Source: Epiperipatus broadwayi (lineage: Eukaryota > Onychophora > Udeonychophora > Euonychophora > Peripatidae). Taken from it: a stretch of DNA of 64,000 nucleotides. The notes beneath the pieces are model-generated. The model was given only the letters and a program-made list of their open reading frames with translations, did not search any database and was not told the DNA's origin. Below are positions 10,262 to 22,200 of the stretch, in pieces; the stretch's first letter is position 1; every line of letters starts with the position of its first letter. The position numbers and the translations under genes were made by a program. The stretch is taken from contig JAQFVV010000064.1 in NCBI GenBank assembly GCA_028023455.1, forward strand, positions 2,573,825 through 2,637,824, read 5' to 3'.

Positions 10262-10690
10262 AGTCTCATCAGTCCATTTCAGGATGAAGGTCTCTCCAAG
10301 TTCAATCCATCTTCTTCAATCTTTAGTTTCTTTTCTCCACATCACCCTCACACACTTTCTTATTTCATGCATCCATCTCACATGAGGTCTCTTTCTGGGT
10401 CTTTTACCATCTCTTGAAATTCAGTTTAAGATTTTTATTGTCCATCTATTATCATCTTTTCTAGCAGTATATCCATCCCAACTCCACTTTAGTCTTTTAA
10501 TTTTTTCAATGAGCTCAATAACACCTGTTTGTTCTCTTACCCATATATTGTGTTTTCAATATCTTCTTGTTACTTGTAACATGCATCTCCCTATAAATTT
10601 TGAGTGGTCTGAAGTCTTGCTCTTGCTCTTCTTTTAAGTGTCTAAGTTTCAGTTCCATAAGTAAGAACTGGTAAAACACATTGATTAAAA
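10262..10690 (-). pseudogene. longer LINE 3' end copy, minus strand
   Basis: This is the third copy of the 5937-6263 family and reaches further into the ORF. On the minus strand one reads LPVLTYGTET, the familiar PVLxYGxExW motif after the polymerase domain, then the DIENTIYG and GETFIL blocks. Stops interrupt it. Nucleotide similarity to 5937-6263 is high across the shared part. Confidence 0.75.
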
Positions 10691-11310
10691 ACCTTTCTTT
10701 TTTTAACCTGTAGGTTACATAGCTGCACTAGAAAAAAAAATAATTAGATTGTTAGCAGCATGTTCCTCAGGTTTGAGAATAAAAAAAATACTTTATTAAT
10801 GGGAGAAAATAATATTTAAATTTTCTTAGACCTATTTTTAAAGGATTATTATTTAACTCAATATTTGGAAAATCCCCATATGATAGTATGAGAATTCTCA
10901 AACATTAAATATATAGGGAAGAACATAAAATAAGTTTTTAATACATTTGTACATTTTATTATTAATTAATCAGTGTTTTTTATCCTTTATCTCTCTTTAA
11001 TGAAAAAAAATCAAAGCAGTACAATTAACTGATTATCTTCTTGTTATTTTTTGTAATAAGATTTGGTTTTTAATTATAAAGGAATATCAAGAATTTTTTA
11101 TTATTAATTTAAGTTCTTGACTTGTTTTTAATATCTATAATTAAGAAGGAAATTGTCTGAACAATTGTATTTATGAAATTTTATTTAATTGGTTGTCATG
11201 AAAATTATCATGTAAGAGACAAATTGTAATTGACTTGTGTGCAAAATTGTTCTAAAAATATATGAGGTGGTGTGACTTAGTGATAATGCTCAAGTGTCTG
11301 GATAGGGTAT
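10691..11310. other. AT-rich spacer
   Basis: Only A-runs and AT-rich DNA are seen, probably including the worn 5' side of the LINE copy at 10262-10690. Confidence 0.5.
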
Positions 11311-11432
11311 TTCTAACTTAGCTGTTGAAGAGAGAGCAGTCAAATCTTAATCCAGCGGCTGAAAAATTTAGAAGAAATTATTCCTAACTTAGCTGTTGAA
11401 GAGAGAGCAGCCAAAGCTTAATCCAGCTGCTG
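11311..11432 (+). repeat. two-copy tandem duplication, about 70-bp spacing
   Basis: The block ttcctaacttagctgttgaa plus gagagagcag and cttaatccagc occurs at 11311-11361 and again at 11381-11432. The copies differ at a few bases. Confidence 0.8.
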
Positions 11433-11524
11433 CTAAAGTATTGAAAAGAATAGAAGTTTTAATCAAGCTTTTCGCATACTATGAGTTTAGCCCTAAAAAT
11501 GGTTTGTACAATACATCATGTGAG

Positions 11525-12000
11525 AAATATTTACTAAGGCTGTAACATCAAGAATGTGTGCATAAAAATGAGATAGTAGGGACCTCTACAGGTCTTAACC
11601 ACAAGCTTACATTTTGGAAAAAAATGGGGAACCCTTCTTTACTTCAACCTACTTTCTATATAAATAGGTGAAGCTGAAGCGGTTAGATCTGAGAGTGTGA
11701 AGGTATACAATACTTCACTGATTAAGTCCACATTTCTTATTACACACTAATACTTGCAAAATCTTTTGATTTACAACAAGTCAATGGAAAGATCTTATAG
11801 TTAGAAATCTATTACGATAATTTAAAGTTGTAATTATAAATTTATTTAAATGCATACTGATTACATAAGTAATATTTACTAAGGCTGTAACCTCAAGAAT
11901 GTGTGCTAAATTCAGCTAAAAGTTAAGCATACTCTTTCTCTGTATAACCTACCTTCACTGGTATAAAAATGTAGAGAAGGTACTCCCCTTAAAGTAGTCT
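11525..12000 (+). repeat. two copies of a dispersed repeat with TATA-like boxes
   Basis: Both 11525-11700 and 11870-12000 begin with atatttactaaggctgtaac and tcaagaatgtgtgc. Both carry a TATA-like box further on (ctatataaatag near 11658, gtataaaaatg near 11961). A third copy at 17505-17640 shares an identical stretch of over 25 bases (starting gacctctacaggtcttaacc) with the first. The source is unknown; an LTR or a promoter-bearing nonautonomous element is possible. Confidence 0.6.
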
Positions 12001-12024
12001 GCAATCTTTCCTTCAACCAAGAGC

Positions 12025-12207
12025 ATGTTTTATCTGTGTCAGTCTCAACCAAAAAATCAAGAAAATCCACTGAGCAAAATGTGTTACTTTTTTTGCTTAC
12101 CTAAAATTTCTACAGACCAGAAAAACAACTTAACTAAGCACATGTGTAAGAAGCATTCAAGAAGCTCAATTAAAAACTGGAAATTGTACCTGGAAAGGAC
12201 TTCATAA
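12025..12207 (+). CDS. short ORF with weak C2H2 zinc-finger look
   Basis: Sixty codons are open, starting at ATG and ending at TAA. The segment CYFFCLPKISTDQKNNLTKH, then MCKKH, has the order Cys-Cys-His-His. However, the cysteines are three rather than two residues apart and the spacer is long. A TATA-like gtataaaaatg lies about 65 bases upstream. Basic residues dominate the rest. It may be a chance ORF, a transposon-derived peptide or an exon. I do not assign a function. Confidence 0.25.
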   Translation: MFYLCQSQPKNQENPLSKMCYFFCLPKISTDQKNNLTKHMCKKHSRSSIKNWKLYLERTS

Positions 12208-13060
12208 ACGTTAAAACAATGGCTAGAGGTAATATCCTTTATGTGTTCACTCTATATTTCTGTGATAATAACATTTTTTGGGTTTATAAAACTTTATAAT
12301 AATTTGGTTTATATGTTATATAATAATTGATAATAATAAATACTTCACTAAGTTAAATTATTTCAAATTGTTAGACTTTTTTTGGTTTTTTTGTATAAAA
12401 TTCAGTCAAATTTCTCTTACAAATAGTCAAATAGTTTTTTAAAAAAAGAAATCTGTTATAAAGTTTTTTTTTCTTGTTAAGCTGAATCAAACATTGTTAT
12501 CTTTGATTTTGAAAATGTTTAACAAACTCTTAGTTATTTTTAAAGATAGAACCTAATGAATTTAAAGTTAATCCATAAATAAAAATTAAGTTGTTGGTTA
12601 ATATAATTTTGTGTAAAAATGTGTGTATATATACATTAGTTTTTGACAAAATGGGTATTTAGAAAGTCACTATCATGCCATTTTTTTGTTTTTTGTTGTT
12701 AATTAGATATTAAATAATTGTTTTAAAATATATATATTTAGTCTTAATTTATTTATTCTATCCAAATTCTGTTTCATGAAGTACAATGTGTGTGACCTTA
12801 ATTATGACAGCATATATTCTAGTATTTAGTTTTTGCTGTTGATCCCAATAAAACTAGTTATTTATAAGTAGGGGAAGCCTATGACTTGCTTAAAACTAAT
12901 TATAATGAGACAATCTATTTATTTATTTCCTTCTTGTTCATAGTAATAAATTAGAGAGTTCTTGCTTCTTGAGCTAAATTCATGCATAACAGCCATATAA
13001 AATAAGGGGCATATATATTACTGTAGGTGCATCCAGATGATGATGATGGTTTTGGTTTAT
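12208..13060. other. AT-rich spacer
   Basis: No gene or repeat is supported beyond homopolymer A and T runs. Confidence 0.5.
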
Positions 13061-13064
13061 GTAA

Positions 13065-13720
13065 AGAGTATATTCATTAAAGTCCATGCACTCTATTTTA
13101 TTTAGTTTAGTCTATATTAGAAATTAAGTTTATAGTTGGCCTGCACATCAATGGTATTAAGTGGCCAGGGCATTGTTAATGATCAGCATGTTTTAATATC
13201 CCAGTTGTGTTATTTTTATGGTTATATATTTAGATGGTTTAGCACTTATGTTTGTGCATCCAAATTAATGCTTCTATAATCTGCTCCAAGCTGGCAACAG
13301 CTAAATAATTATCCTGGTCTGTAGGAGACTCATTTTAAATCAAGTTCCTAGATAAACTGTTGATTTATTTTTATTGTTAATCATCCATGATGATGAATGA
13401 GTATTGCTTATACTTATTTATAATTCTGGTGAATTTTTGGTTAATGATACTGATTGTTACTGTAGTGAGTTAACTGGGCTGATCTCTCAGAGTGATCAAT
13501 CATGCTCTTCTCTTTTATATTAAATTTTATATATTTTTTTTTACTTGAGGATAAACAAACAATTCCTCAGATACCTCATGGTTTAAATCCTAATTTTCCA
13601 TAGTGTTACAAATGGTGACTCAACTTTGTGTTGTTGATAATCATGTACTGGTGATCCTTACATCAAATTCGACCCCCTTATTTCCCTGTAATGTTACAAT
13701 ATATATATATATTCTAATGG
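13065..13720 (+). repeat. long dispersed repeat, copy 1
   Basis: It is homologous to 39440-39960 in the same orientation. Shared landmarks in order are tccatgcactctattttatt, agaaattaagtttatag, ccaaattaatg, caagctgg, tgttgatttatttttat and gctgggctgatctctcag-like. No open frame is conserved between the copies, so it is probably noncoding mobile DNA of unknown class. Confidence 0.7.
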
Positions 13721-14735
13721 AATGATCTTTTATGTGGTATGAAAATAGGTTATCTAAATTATGACAATGAGTGAGAGAATATGTCTTTGATCCTTATATC
13801 TATATATACGACATACAGTTTCATTTCATTCCTACGAGAAGAGAGATTAAGAGTGAACTAAATATTAAATATATACCAAAACTCACCTCGTCCATACCAT
13901 CTTTCATTTCCATTATTCCCAAGTTTGAAAAACGTGGAGAATCTGTATAATTATCTTATTCATGGTATATTAATATCACATGAAATATGGGTAGGCCTAA
14001 ACATGTGTAGATGTTTAATGATAGATGTGAATATATGAAGTTATATGTAAATGGGCAAAAATATTTATAAATATGGAAGAAGATATGACCAAAATTACAT
14101 CAAAGTTTTTAATTTACCATTTGAATATATTTAACAACTATATTTATAGTGATCAATATTTTTAACAAAAAAAATTATAACAAAATTATAAAACTGTTAA
14201 TTTGATATTTATGATTACTCTTTGCTTACAATTGATTCCAACTATCATTCCAAACCCTTAACCCTCACAAAGAATAGTCAGTTGATGTCCATTTTATCAT
14301 AAATGAAATTTATGTTTATGATTATCTCAGTCATCTTTGAATACTATATTTTTATTTGGAAATCATAATTCAATCTATTTTAATTACCTTGATATATTAG
14401 ATTGCTATCTGTCATAGTGGTGATATGGGGTCCCCCTATGATATACTCTAGTTATATGATATAAACAAGGAAAATCATTTATGACAGATATAGTTAGTCA
14501 AATATAAATCCACAATGAATAATATATGTGGTGAAATTGTACAAATGTTTGGAGTAAATAGATATTAGGTAAAACTTATCTTTCCCTTTTGAAGATGATC
14601 AGATTTGTACACGAGCAAGCACTTGTAAACTATATTTTCATTTACTTACTCAAAAATTTGAGCACTAGTATATAAATGAGTCTATAGTTATTAACACAGT
14701 CACAGAATTCATTTAATAACTGAAACACAGGCTTA
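13721..14735. other. AT-rich spacer
   Basis: A short TA run occurs near 13700 and nothing else is identified. Confidence 0.5.
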
Positions 14736-14738
14736 TTA

Positions 14739-14770
14739 TATACCTGTGTCTATATATATATATATATACC

Positions 14771-14805
<35 letters not shown>
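14739..14805 (+). repeat. (TA)n microsatellite with duplicated unit
   Basis: The unit tatacctgtgtctatatata is repeated, followed by a longer TA run. Confidence 0.85.
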
Positions 14806-14808
<3 letters not shown>

Positions 14809-14816
14809 ATAATTGG

Positions 14817-15095
14817 ATGGACGGTTGAAGAGTTGGAGTGGAATAGATTGAAACCTGTCCATTAAAGTATGAGGATTGTCTATCTTAATATATATCTGAG
14901 CACTTATAGTATATATGTGTGGAGATGATAATCTGGACCAACTGATGATTGCTGGTTTAGCATGAAATACGTATATTGGTGATTGTTTATCTTTTCAACA
15001 TATATGTGTTTGGATGTATCAGTGTTATTAGATAGAATGGAGAGTGGTGGGTCATGTGAAAGTCTGTGCTCATATACCCTATATATTAGAATTCA
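14817..15095 (+). repeat. dispersed repeat W, near full-length copy
   Basis: It begins with ggttgaagagttggagtgg and passes gagatgataatctggacc, gctggtttagcatgaaat and tatattggtgatt. It ends with a gtctgtgctcatataccc element in the place of a tRNA-like B box. It matches 27648-27905 along its length, and 26341-26465, 26745-26945 and 29162-29260 in parts. Confidence 0.7.
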
Positions 15096-15637
15096 TTTTT
15101 AAAAATTGGGATCATTTTGTCAAATTTAAGAACATTAAGAACAATGCAAGAGTTAAGTGATAAATTCCAAATAAAGGTAAGGAGCGCTGCAATAAATTCT
15201 ATTAGACTTTATAAACAAAGGAAGTAATATTATCATAGCCTAAAATAGAATGAGTTTTAAGGGATTTGATGGCTACAATAATCTGATTTCTGGAAATATG
15301 ATCAATCTTGCAGTGAATAATAGGTGATTATAAGGTAATATAATTTTTGAAGATATTATATTTTATGATAAATATAAGTCAGCAAAATCATCTATCTGCA
15401 TTACTTTGGAATTATGAGTAGCTAGAAATCCTTTCTTACCTAAGCCTGAGTTATTAATCAATTTCCCAAATTTTTAGGGTTAGAAGAAATATTAAATTCA
15501 ATTTTTTTAATATAATTTTGTGAATCTTTTTTGTAAACACGTTTATCAAAATTTGTAAAATTGATCAAATTATTACAAAAAAGATATTCTGTGTTTTAAA
15601 ATAGAGTCTGTGGTAGTAAGGTTTTCTTTTAACTGCA
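15096..15637. other. AT-rich spacer
   Basis: Nothing is recognised. Confidence 0.5.
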
Positions 15638-16140
15638 ACAAACTCTCTATACAGTAACACCACCTTGTGCGAGCCATAGTAAGCAACAGATGCAAAAAGA
15701 TTTGTGCATAAAATCCCCATCTAGGGTCTTTTCATCTAATATCCTCAGATTAGTTTCTAGCTTTTGGCTTTCATCAGTGAGGAGTTACAGATCTGAGAGA
15801 ACTGCCTGTAGATTTTGGGATCTAATGCAACTCTCTAGCAGCTACCTTTTACCCATTTAGTCAACTGTTAAACTATGAGGCCAAGATAAAAACACAATAA
15901 TGTTTTCAATTCAAGCTCTTTCATTTTTATAAACACATATAGATCTGAACCCAGTTCAGTATCTATACTTATATCAAAGTTTTTTTTAAACAAATCACAG
16001 TCAAATTGAAGGTTAGAAAGCCACAAGCTGAAAACTAGTTTGGAAATATTGAATGTGTAAGCAATAGGGATTTTATACACCAACCTTCTTGCATTCATTG
16101 ATTAGGAAGTGTTGCATTGGATGGCATTACTGTTTGCTAC
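15638..16140. mobile_element. long, decayed foldback element
   Basis: The left arm begins aacaaactctctatacagta and runs through aatatcctcagattagtttc. The right arm carries the inverted counterparts (gattttatacaccaacct, attgattaggaagtg, ggcattactg). It corresponds to the structure of 43377-43781 but has diverged, with about 130 bases of extra sequence in the middle. A minus-strand open frame at 15868-16098 is a by-product. Confidence 0.6.
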
Positions 16141-17300
16141 TGTTCAAATAGCTTGTGTAAGAAATGGTGATAATGAAAGATTTTTTTAATAATCTTAATG
16201 AGAATATATGAAAGCTAAAGGGAAAAGCACATATGGAAAGTAAATTTACTGGATAAATCAATAAAACTATTAAAAATCTGCAAAAAAAATAATCTAAGCA
16301 CATTACAATATATATATATGATTTTTTGAGATTATAAAAATTGTGTGCATTCAGTGTACTTACTTATCAATATTATATATTTAAAATTTGTACGTTTTAA
16401 AAAAGTAATATTATCAAAAAATTGATTTCAAGAAATGTCGCAAGATGGCACAAGTGTACAAACTATTACGCAAAGGTGAAGTTTTTAGAAAATATTTTCC
16501 TACGATAAGATATGACTTGCTTTTTAAATTACTACAATAAGATAGTAAATGAAAGAATGGATTGCATTTAAACTTTTAAATAATTTGCTTTTTAATATTT
16601 TCTTGATTTAAAAAATAATAATAACGTAATTAAGAGATTTAATGTATGAAATTGTTTTTAATAATTTTGAAATGAAAATAGCCGTAAAATATTAAACGGA
16701 AGACAGCAATATACTTAAAATGAAGGAAAATATGGAGAAATCAAAAAAATACATTAGAGAAGGAAAAAGGAAATTAAAGAAATTTTTTAAATATGCAGAT
16801 GAGAGAAAACTTGTGGAATGGAATAAAGATTGAAAATCTTATAAAAGAAGATAAATTACATTTAAAAGCTACTAGGGAAACATGTAAGAGATAAATACAA
16901 ATGAGATATAAAAAAATAAGTGAAACTAGTATATAGTAGTCATATGCTAGATTATGTCTGCTATAGGAGTGAATCTCAGCGCTTGTTAGCCCATTTGATG
17001 AAATTGTTTATCGGAAACCTAATTATATAATGAAAAAGATTGATCTTGATATTTTTTTAAAGCTGAATAGCATATAATATTTTAAATTGCATCTGTTAGA
17101 GGACATTGAGATTTGATGAAATATTTATAATTGTGTGCGTGTGTACTAATATAGTATTAAGTTGCATTGATGGGAAACAGGTGGATTGTAGTAGAAACCT
17201 TAGAAAGAGATGAGTTATAATAGTGGTATAAGAGGGAATATAAAAAAAATGTTTTTAATAAAAATATTCAATTTCATTTGTTTTACATTATATTTATAAA
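16141..17300. other. AT-rich spacer
   Basis: No gene is supported. A purine-rich stretch at 16720-16910 reads Lys/Glu-rich in one frame, with stops. Confidence 0.5.
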
Positions 17301-17350
17301 CAAAGGCAAAACTCTCCATACATAGTGCCACCCTGTGCCAAACAGAGTAA
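17301..17350 (+). mobile_element. foldback element, one arm only
   Basis: This is a single arm, acaaaggcaaaactctccat then tagtgccac. No inverted partner is seen nearby, so the element is truncated. Confidence 0.6.
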
Positions 17351-17504
17351 CTATTTTTTCTCATACAAAAAATAAACTACAGAATATCCTGAATGTTTTG
17401 ATTGTAACATACAAGCACATTAACAATTAAACTCAAGTCTGGTAAAGGAAAAAATCTTTAGCAACTTTTATTTTTGTTGGTTATAAATTTATTTTTAATT
17501 ACTT

Positions 17505-17640
17505 AAGTAATATTTACTAAGGCTATGAACCTCAAGAGTGTGCTTGTGAAAATACGAAAGTAGGGACCTCTACAGGTCTTAACCACAAGCTTATGCTTTT
17601 GTTGGTTGCAAACTTAAGAATGTGAGCCAATTTAAATAAC
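17505..17640 (+). repeat. third copy of the 11525 repeat
   Basis: It shares agtaatatttactaaggct and an identical stretch of over 25 bases (from gacctctacaggtcttaacc) with the copy at 11525-11700. Confidence 0.7.
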
Positions 17641-18305
17641 TTAGTAGTTTTTTTAATAGAAATTCTGGCTCCGAAACTTCAATGTTAGTCTTAATTTCAA
17701 GCTTTGAACAAAAGTCAGAATTATTAAAATATTTTAGTCAGAAATGAACATCTTGGTGATTTGTTTTGTACATTATGTGAAGAAATGTTAAAACAGTTAT
17801 AGAAACAGAAGACTATAGTATATACACAACTACAACAAAGTGATCAAAATTGTCCAAAAATGTGTATATTTTGGGGATATCTTAATTGGGAGGGGGAATT
17901 TGACACCAAAACTGTCCTTTATCAAAGATATTACAAATAACGTTGCTAAAGAAAATAAAGCTATTTCTGTGGTAATGAAACTAAAAATAGAATATTCTTA
18001 AATCTGAGGCTTATTAATGGAAGAAACAATATAGTGGCGGTTAATAGATTTGTTTAGAAGTAATAAAAGTCTTATTTCATCACTCATCATTGTGTAGATA
18101 GCTAATATAAATAACAAAACTAATTTGCATCTTCCGAACAATAGAAAGTCTCATACCTCAATGTAATTAAAAACCACTGACATTATCACAGGAATAATTT
18201 TCTATAGATTGAATAGTAAATTTGACTTTATTTTTAAAAAAGTAGTGATACCATAAAAAATATATGTACTGATTGCTCTGGTGGTGGTGGTTTTTTTCTT
18301 TTTTT
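17641..18305. other. AT-rich spacer
   Basis: Nothing is identified before the pyrimidine tract at about 18285-18305. Confidence 0.5.
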
Positions 18306-18391
18306 AGAACTTGATAAGGTGACTAAACTGTTGAGAACCATTTCATGGCCGCATTATTTAAGGAGGTGCTGGCTAGTTATCACATCCTTGT
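18306..18391 (+). CDS. candidate terminal exon (low confidence)
   Basis: A very strong acceptor-like tract (gtttttttctttttttag) precedes 28 open codons, LDKVTKLLRTISWPHYLRRC and seven more, to a TAA. Composition is balanced relative to the surroundings. No poly(A) signal follows closely and a repeat starts at about 18436. It may be chance. Confidence 0.2.
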
Positions 18392-18435
18392 AAATCCCAA
18401 TTTTCACTCTACTCCTCACCAGAACACAATTAACT

Positions 18436-18500
18436 ACCATATTTACTGGCATATAGGATGCATCATCTTTTTTATCCACATTTTTAAAAAAATAATAATT
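18436..18500 (+). repeat. transposon end-like motif
   Basis: The text ccatatttactggcatatag followed by gatgcatc and an A/T tract resembles the widespread ccgtatttaccggcgtataagacgc-type repeat end found in many animal genomes. Only one end is seen. This is a recognition from memory. Confidence 0.3.
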
Positions 18501-19029
18501 TTCTACATTTTTTCATGAATTTTCATAATGATTTGTACTAATTTTAGTTATTTGTGTCTACCAAAAATGTAGCTAAGGAACTCTGTAGTTAGATATCTTT
18601 TAATCTTTATCCTCAAAACCTGGAAATTCACTTCTAGCCCCAAACATTTTGAAGATTATCTCTTTTCTTAACTCTATGTTACTTACCTTGTGAATAGATT
18701 TATACTTGTGAGTGAGTTTTTATATATATATTTTAACCATTTAATTTAAAATAATTTTTTAAAATATATGAGAATATTACATTATTTTGAATGTTTTTTC
18801 TCAAAATATGATTTATTAACATAATATTAGTCTTTGAATTTACATGTTATATGTAATGATATACAAGATTCAAACTATGATTTACAATGCAGAACTTGAT
18901 TTACCGAGTGAACAGAAAAACCTTGAATTGTTTATGCATATATCTTGCCATTCATAGCTTCTCTCATAGTTTATTAAATAACCTCTGGTCTTAAAGGCAA
19001 CTAGGTAGATCACAGCTACCAAGAATCAC

Positions 19030-19215
19030 ATCATCCCCACCATCCAGATGAGAAAGTGAAAACCCGTACTAATCCCTGTAGCATCCATGTCCCAGCCCCC
19101 CTCCTAACGACTAGGAACCAGGCCTTGGGGTATTTCCAAAGCTCAGACTCTCATCCAATGCTCTTACTAATCCCCACAGCACCCAGATCCCCACCAAAAT
19201 CCAGGCCTGATATTC
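19030..19215 (+). repeat. C-rich patch with degenerate internal repeats
   Basis: The segment actaatccctgtagcatcca at about 19068 recurs as actaatccccacagcaccca at about 19165. A related catccccaccatccagatg lies at about 19032. The patch is much richer in C than its surroundings. A 65-codon open frame (19056-19253) crosses it, but repeat structure explains it better than coding. Confidence 0.45.
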
Positions 19216-19259
19216 ACATGATTATGAGAATGTATATAAGAGGGCACACTTAAAAATAA

Positions 19260-22200
19260 CGAGAATTTTATAACAAAAAATTATATATCTTTAAGTGTTA
19301 CAAATTTAATTTCCTTCAATATTCTGTCTATTTAATACAATACACCAGACTAAATGTCTTTTTCACTTTTCAAACCAGTTCAGAAATACAATATGTGGCC
19401 TTTCAATCCCTGTGCCAATTTTTCTCACTACTTCTAATTCAGCAAAATTAAAATTTTTGAGGCATTTTTTCATTCACGAGAGTAAGAAGTCACATGCTTA
19501 GAGTATGATAGTTAGATAACTTGGGTCATGTTGAATTTAATTAAAAATTGTTTCACACTCAAGACTACTCCCAGAAGAATTATGGTAAAGTTTGCACTTC
19601 TCATTTCACCACAAAACAAGATGTTTCATTTTACTGCATCATACAAACATTTCAGAATTTGTAGCAAAAAAATATCTAATTGGGATGGGGGGATGCTGTT
19701 TGCATCAATAAAAATAATTTCAGCATTATCTTGACATTGGACTTTAACTGCTATGCTTTTTGGGGGGTGTAGAGATTATGACACATTCTTTAAATCATTT
19801 GTAAACTTGTGTTTCCAAGAACAGCTTTTTTGTAATCTGTTTGAAGCATAACAACTGTTTTCTCCAACATTTTTCCTAAAAGAAAACAGAATTTCACATT
19901 ATCCCAATTTCTTTTCTGCCATTACAAAAAAATCATCAAATATGTGAAATGCACTTTATTAAAAAATGTGCTATGTGGCCCGTCGATTTCACATAGCAAA
20001 ATGATTTGACAGATCAATGCAAAAGGGTCTCCATAAAAAGTATGTAATAGCAAAAGCATGTACAACAGCAGGTGCACTTTCCAGAAAACAATTCTTGTGC
20101 ATTACCAAGGAACAACCCTGGTTAGTTTTGAGTCTCCTCTATTTTTATTTCACAAAAGAACAAAATGCAATAGAATATATATATATTGAAACAGTAATGA
20201 ATTTAGATTGATAGAAAATGACCCACTATTAACATATACTTATAATCTGTCATTTGTATCAGTATGAATAAAGATGAATTGACAAAAAGGTTGATAAAAG
20301 GCTGTTACTTTATAACTGATTACAATCTATATATTGACGAGTGATAAAATGATAGTTGCTATAATTCAATAACTAAACACTAAACAGGATATATGATATG
20401 CTCCAGCGGTTCATCATTTGTAACCAAGTAAAATTAAATGAGAAATGAATTCACTGTGTTAGCTAAAATACAATTTATAATTAAATAAGGATGATGCTAA
20501 CATATAAATAAGAATATATGCATATCATGCTCTATTTGGGTGTCTATTTCTAATTAATTAAATATAACATTATAGCCCGTTTGCAACTATCCTAAACATT
20601 AATTCTGTTACGCTAATAATGAAATAAATAAATTATCTCATTTCTTAATACTTAAAATAACAACAATGAAAATTAAAACTATCATCATTAAAGATTTAAT
20701 GATATTTAGATATTGGGGAAGTCATTTGAACAATAAAACATACTGGCCATTGTCATCAAATAAAATAATATTAAATATAGCAACTGAATAAAATTACCCA
20801 CTGTGAGATTCCTGGAGTGCATTATGCTTATCTCCAATACTAGGTTCTTTTAACAAAGAATCCTTCCTATTCTTCTTTCCAACTATATAAGACCATTCAT
20901 GGTCATATGCACACACTGGTGCTATTCATGACAACTTATAAAATATATTATATAAAGTTAATATTATGAAGTTGGAAAGGGATTAAATCACTCTTTATTC
21001 AGTTTAGCTAAGTACATGTGTTTTCCCACGAGCGCCACTAGATTGTTTTAAATCTAGATAAATATCTGTTTAGAGTGTACTGAGTTCAAACTCATTCGGT
21101 ACATTTTTATCACACATGACTTGGATGACTAATGAAAAAAAAAATGACACTCTTATATTTTACTCATGTCAATAAAATCATAAGATCCCCATATCACCAA
21201 AATTTATATAGATCAAGACTCTTATAGACATTGCTAGCTCATTTTACGTATATTGATGAACAGACAAGTATAATCTTATTAATGGCTTCTAAACAAGCAT
21301 CGTGAAGACCATTATTGATATTGATGGCCATTTAACTAGATTATTTATCACAATATAAAGGTAATAATGATGATGATAATAATGATAATAATAATGATAA
21401 TAATAGTGATGATGATACCAGCCATAGCTTTATAATAAACTCACAACAATAAATTTATCTTTATAAACTCATAAGCACTTTTTTAAAATCATCCCATGTC
21501 AAACTGGGATTTAATTATTACATTCACTAGCATTTATATAAGTTTATGTTTATTTACTAAAATACTTTTATAGTTAAAACTAGGATTTAATAATACTAGT
21601 GATGATGACTGATCATCACGAATCTCTATGCATGATATTCAACTTTCTACAAATCCTTATTTACTAAATATATTAATTATGTTAAACATTAGATTTAATG
21701 ATTATAATTTATTTAATCAATGATGATGGCGATCATAACTCCTGTATAGTATTATTTGAAACAGTGTTTTAATCAATAATACGATATCCATCTTTGATGA
21801 GGATGATCAAAACTCATGGACACAACATAATTTTAGCTTTCTATTGTTGAACTATAATTATTAAAATTTGGTTATTATCAAGCTTAATCCCTAAATACTT
21901 AAAGGTAAATCAACATTCTAGTTTACTTAACATTTTGCGAGCGCTTAATATTTGCAAGTGATTGCTCAATATTTACGAATGATGATTCTTAATATCTGTG
22001 AGCGATGATGATGATGATCATTTAAAACAATAGAATTAAGACAAGAAAAATACAACAATATTTTTAATAAGAACTCGGAAACCAATTAAGATATATAATT
22101 ATATTTTATTAATACTATTACTCTTTCTTTCTTTAAAATCAAATTTACTAATTAGATAAATGGCTTATTATTACATTAATTCAATATAGAACTAATACAA

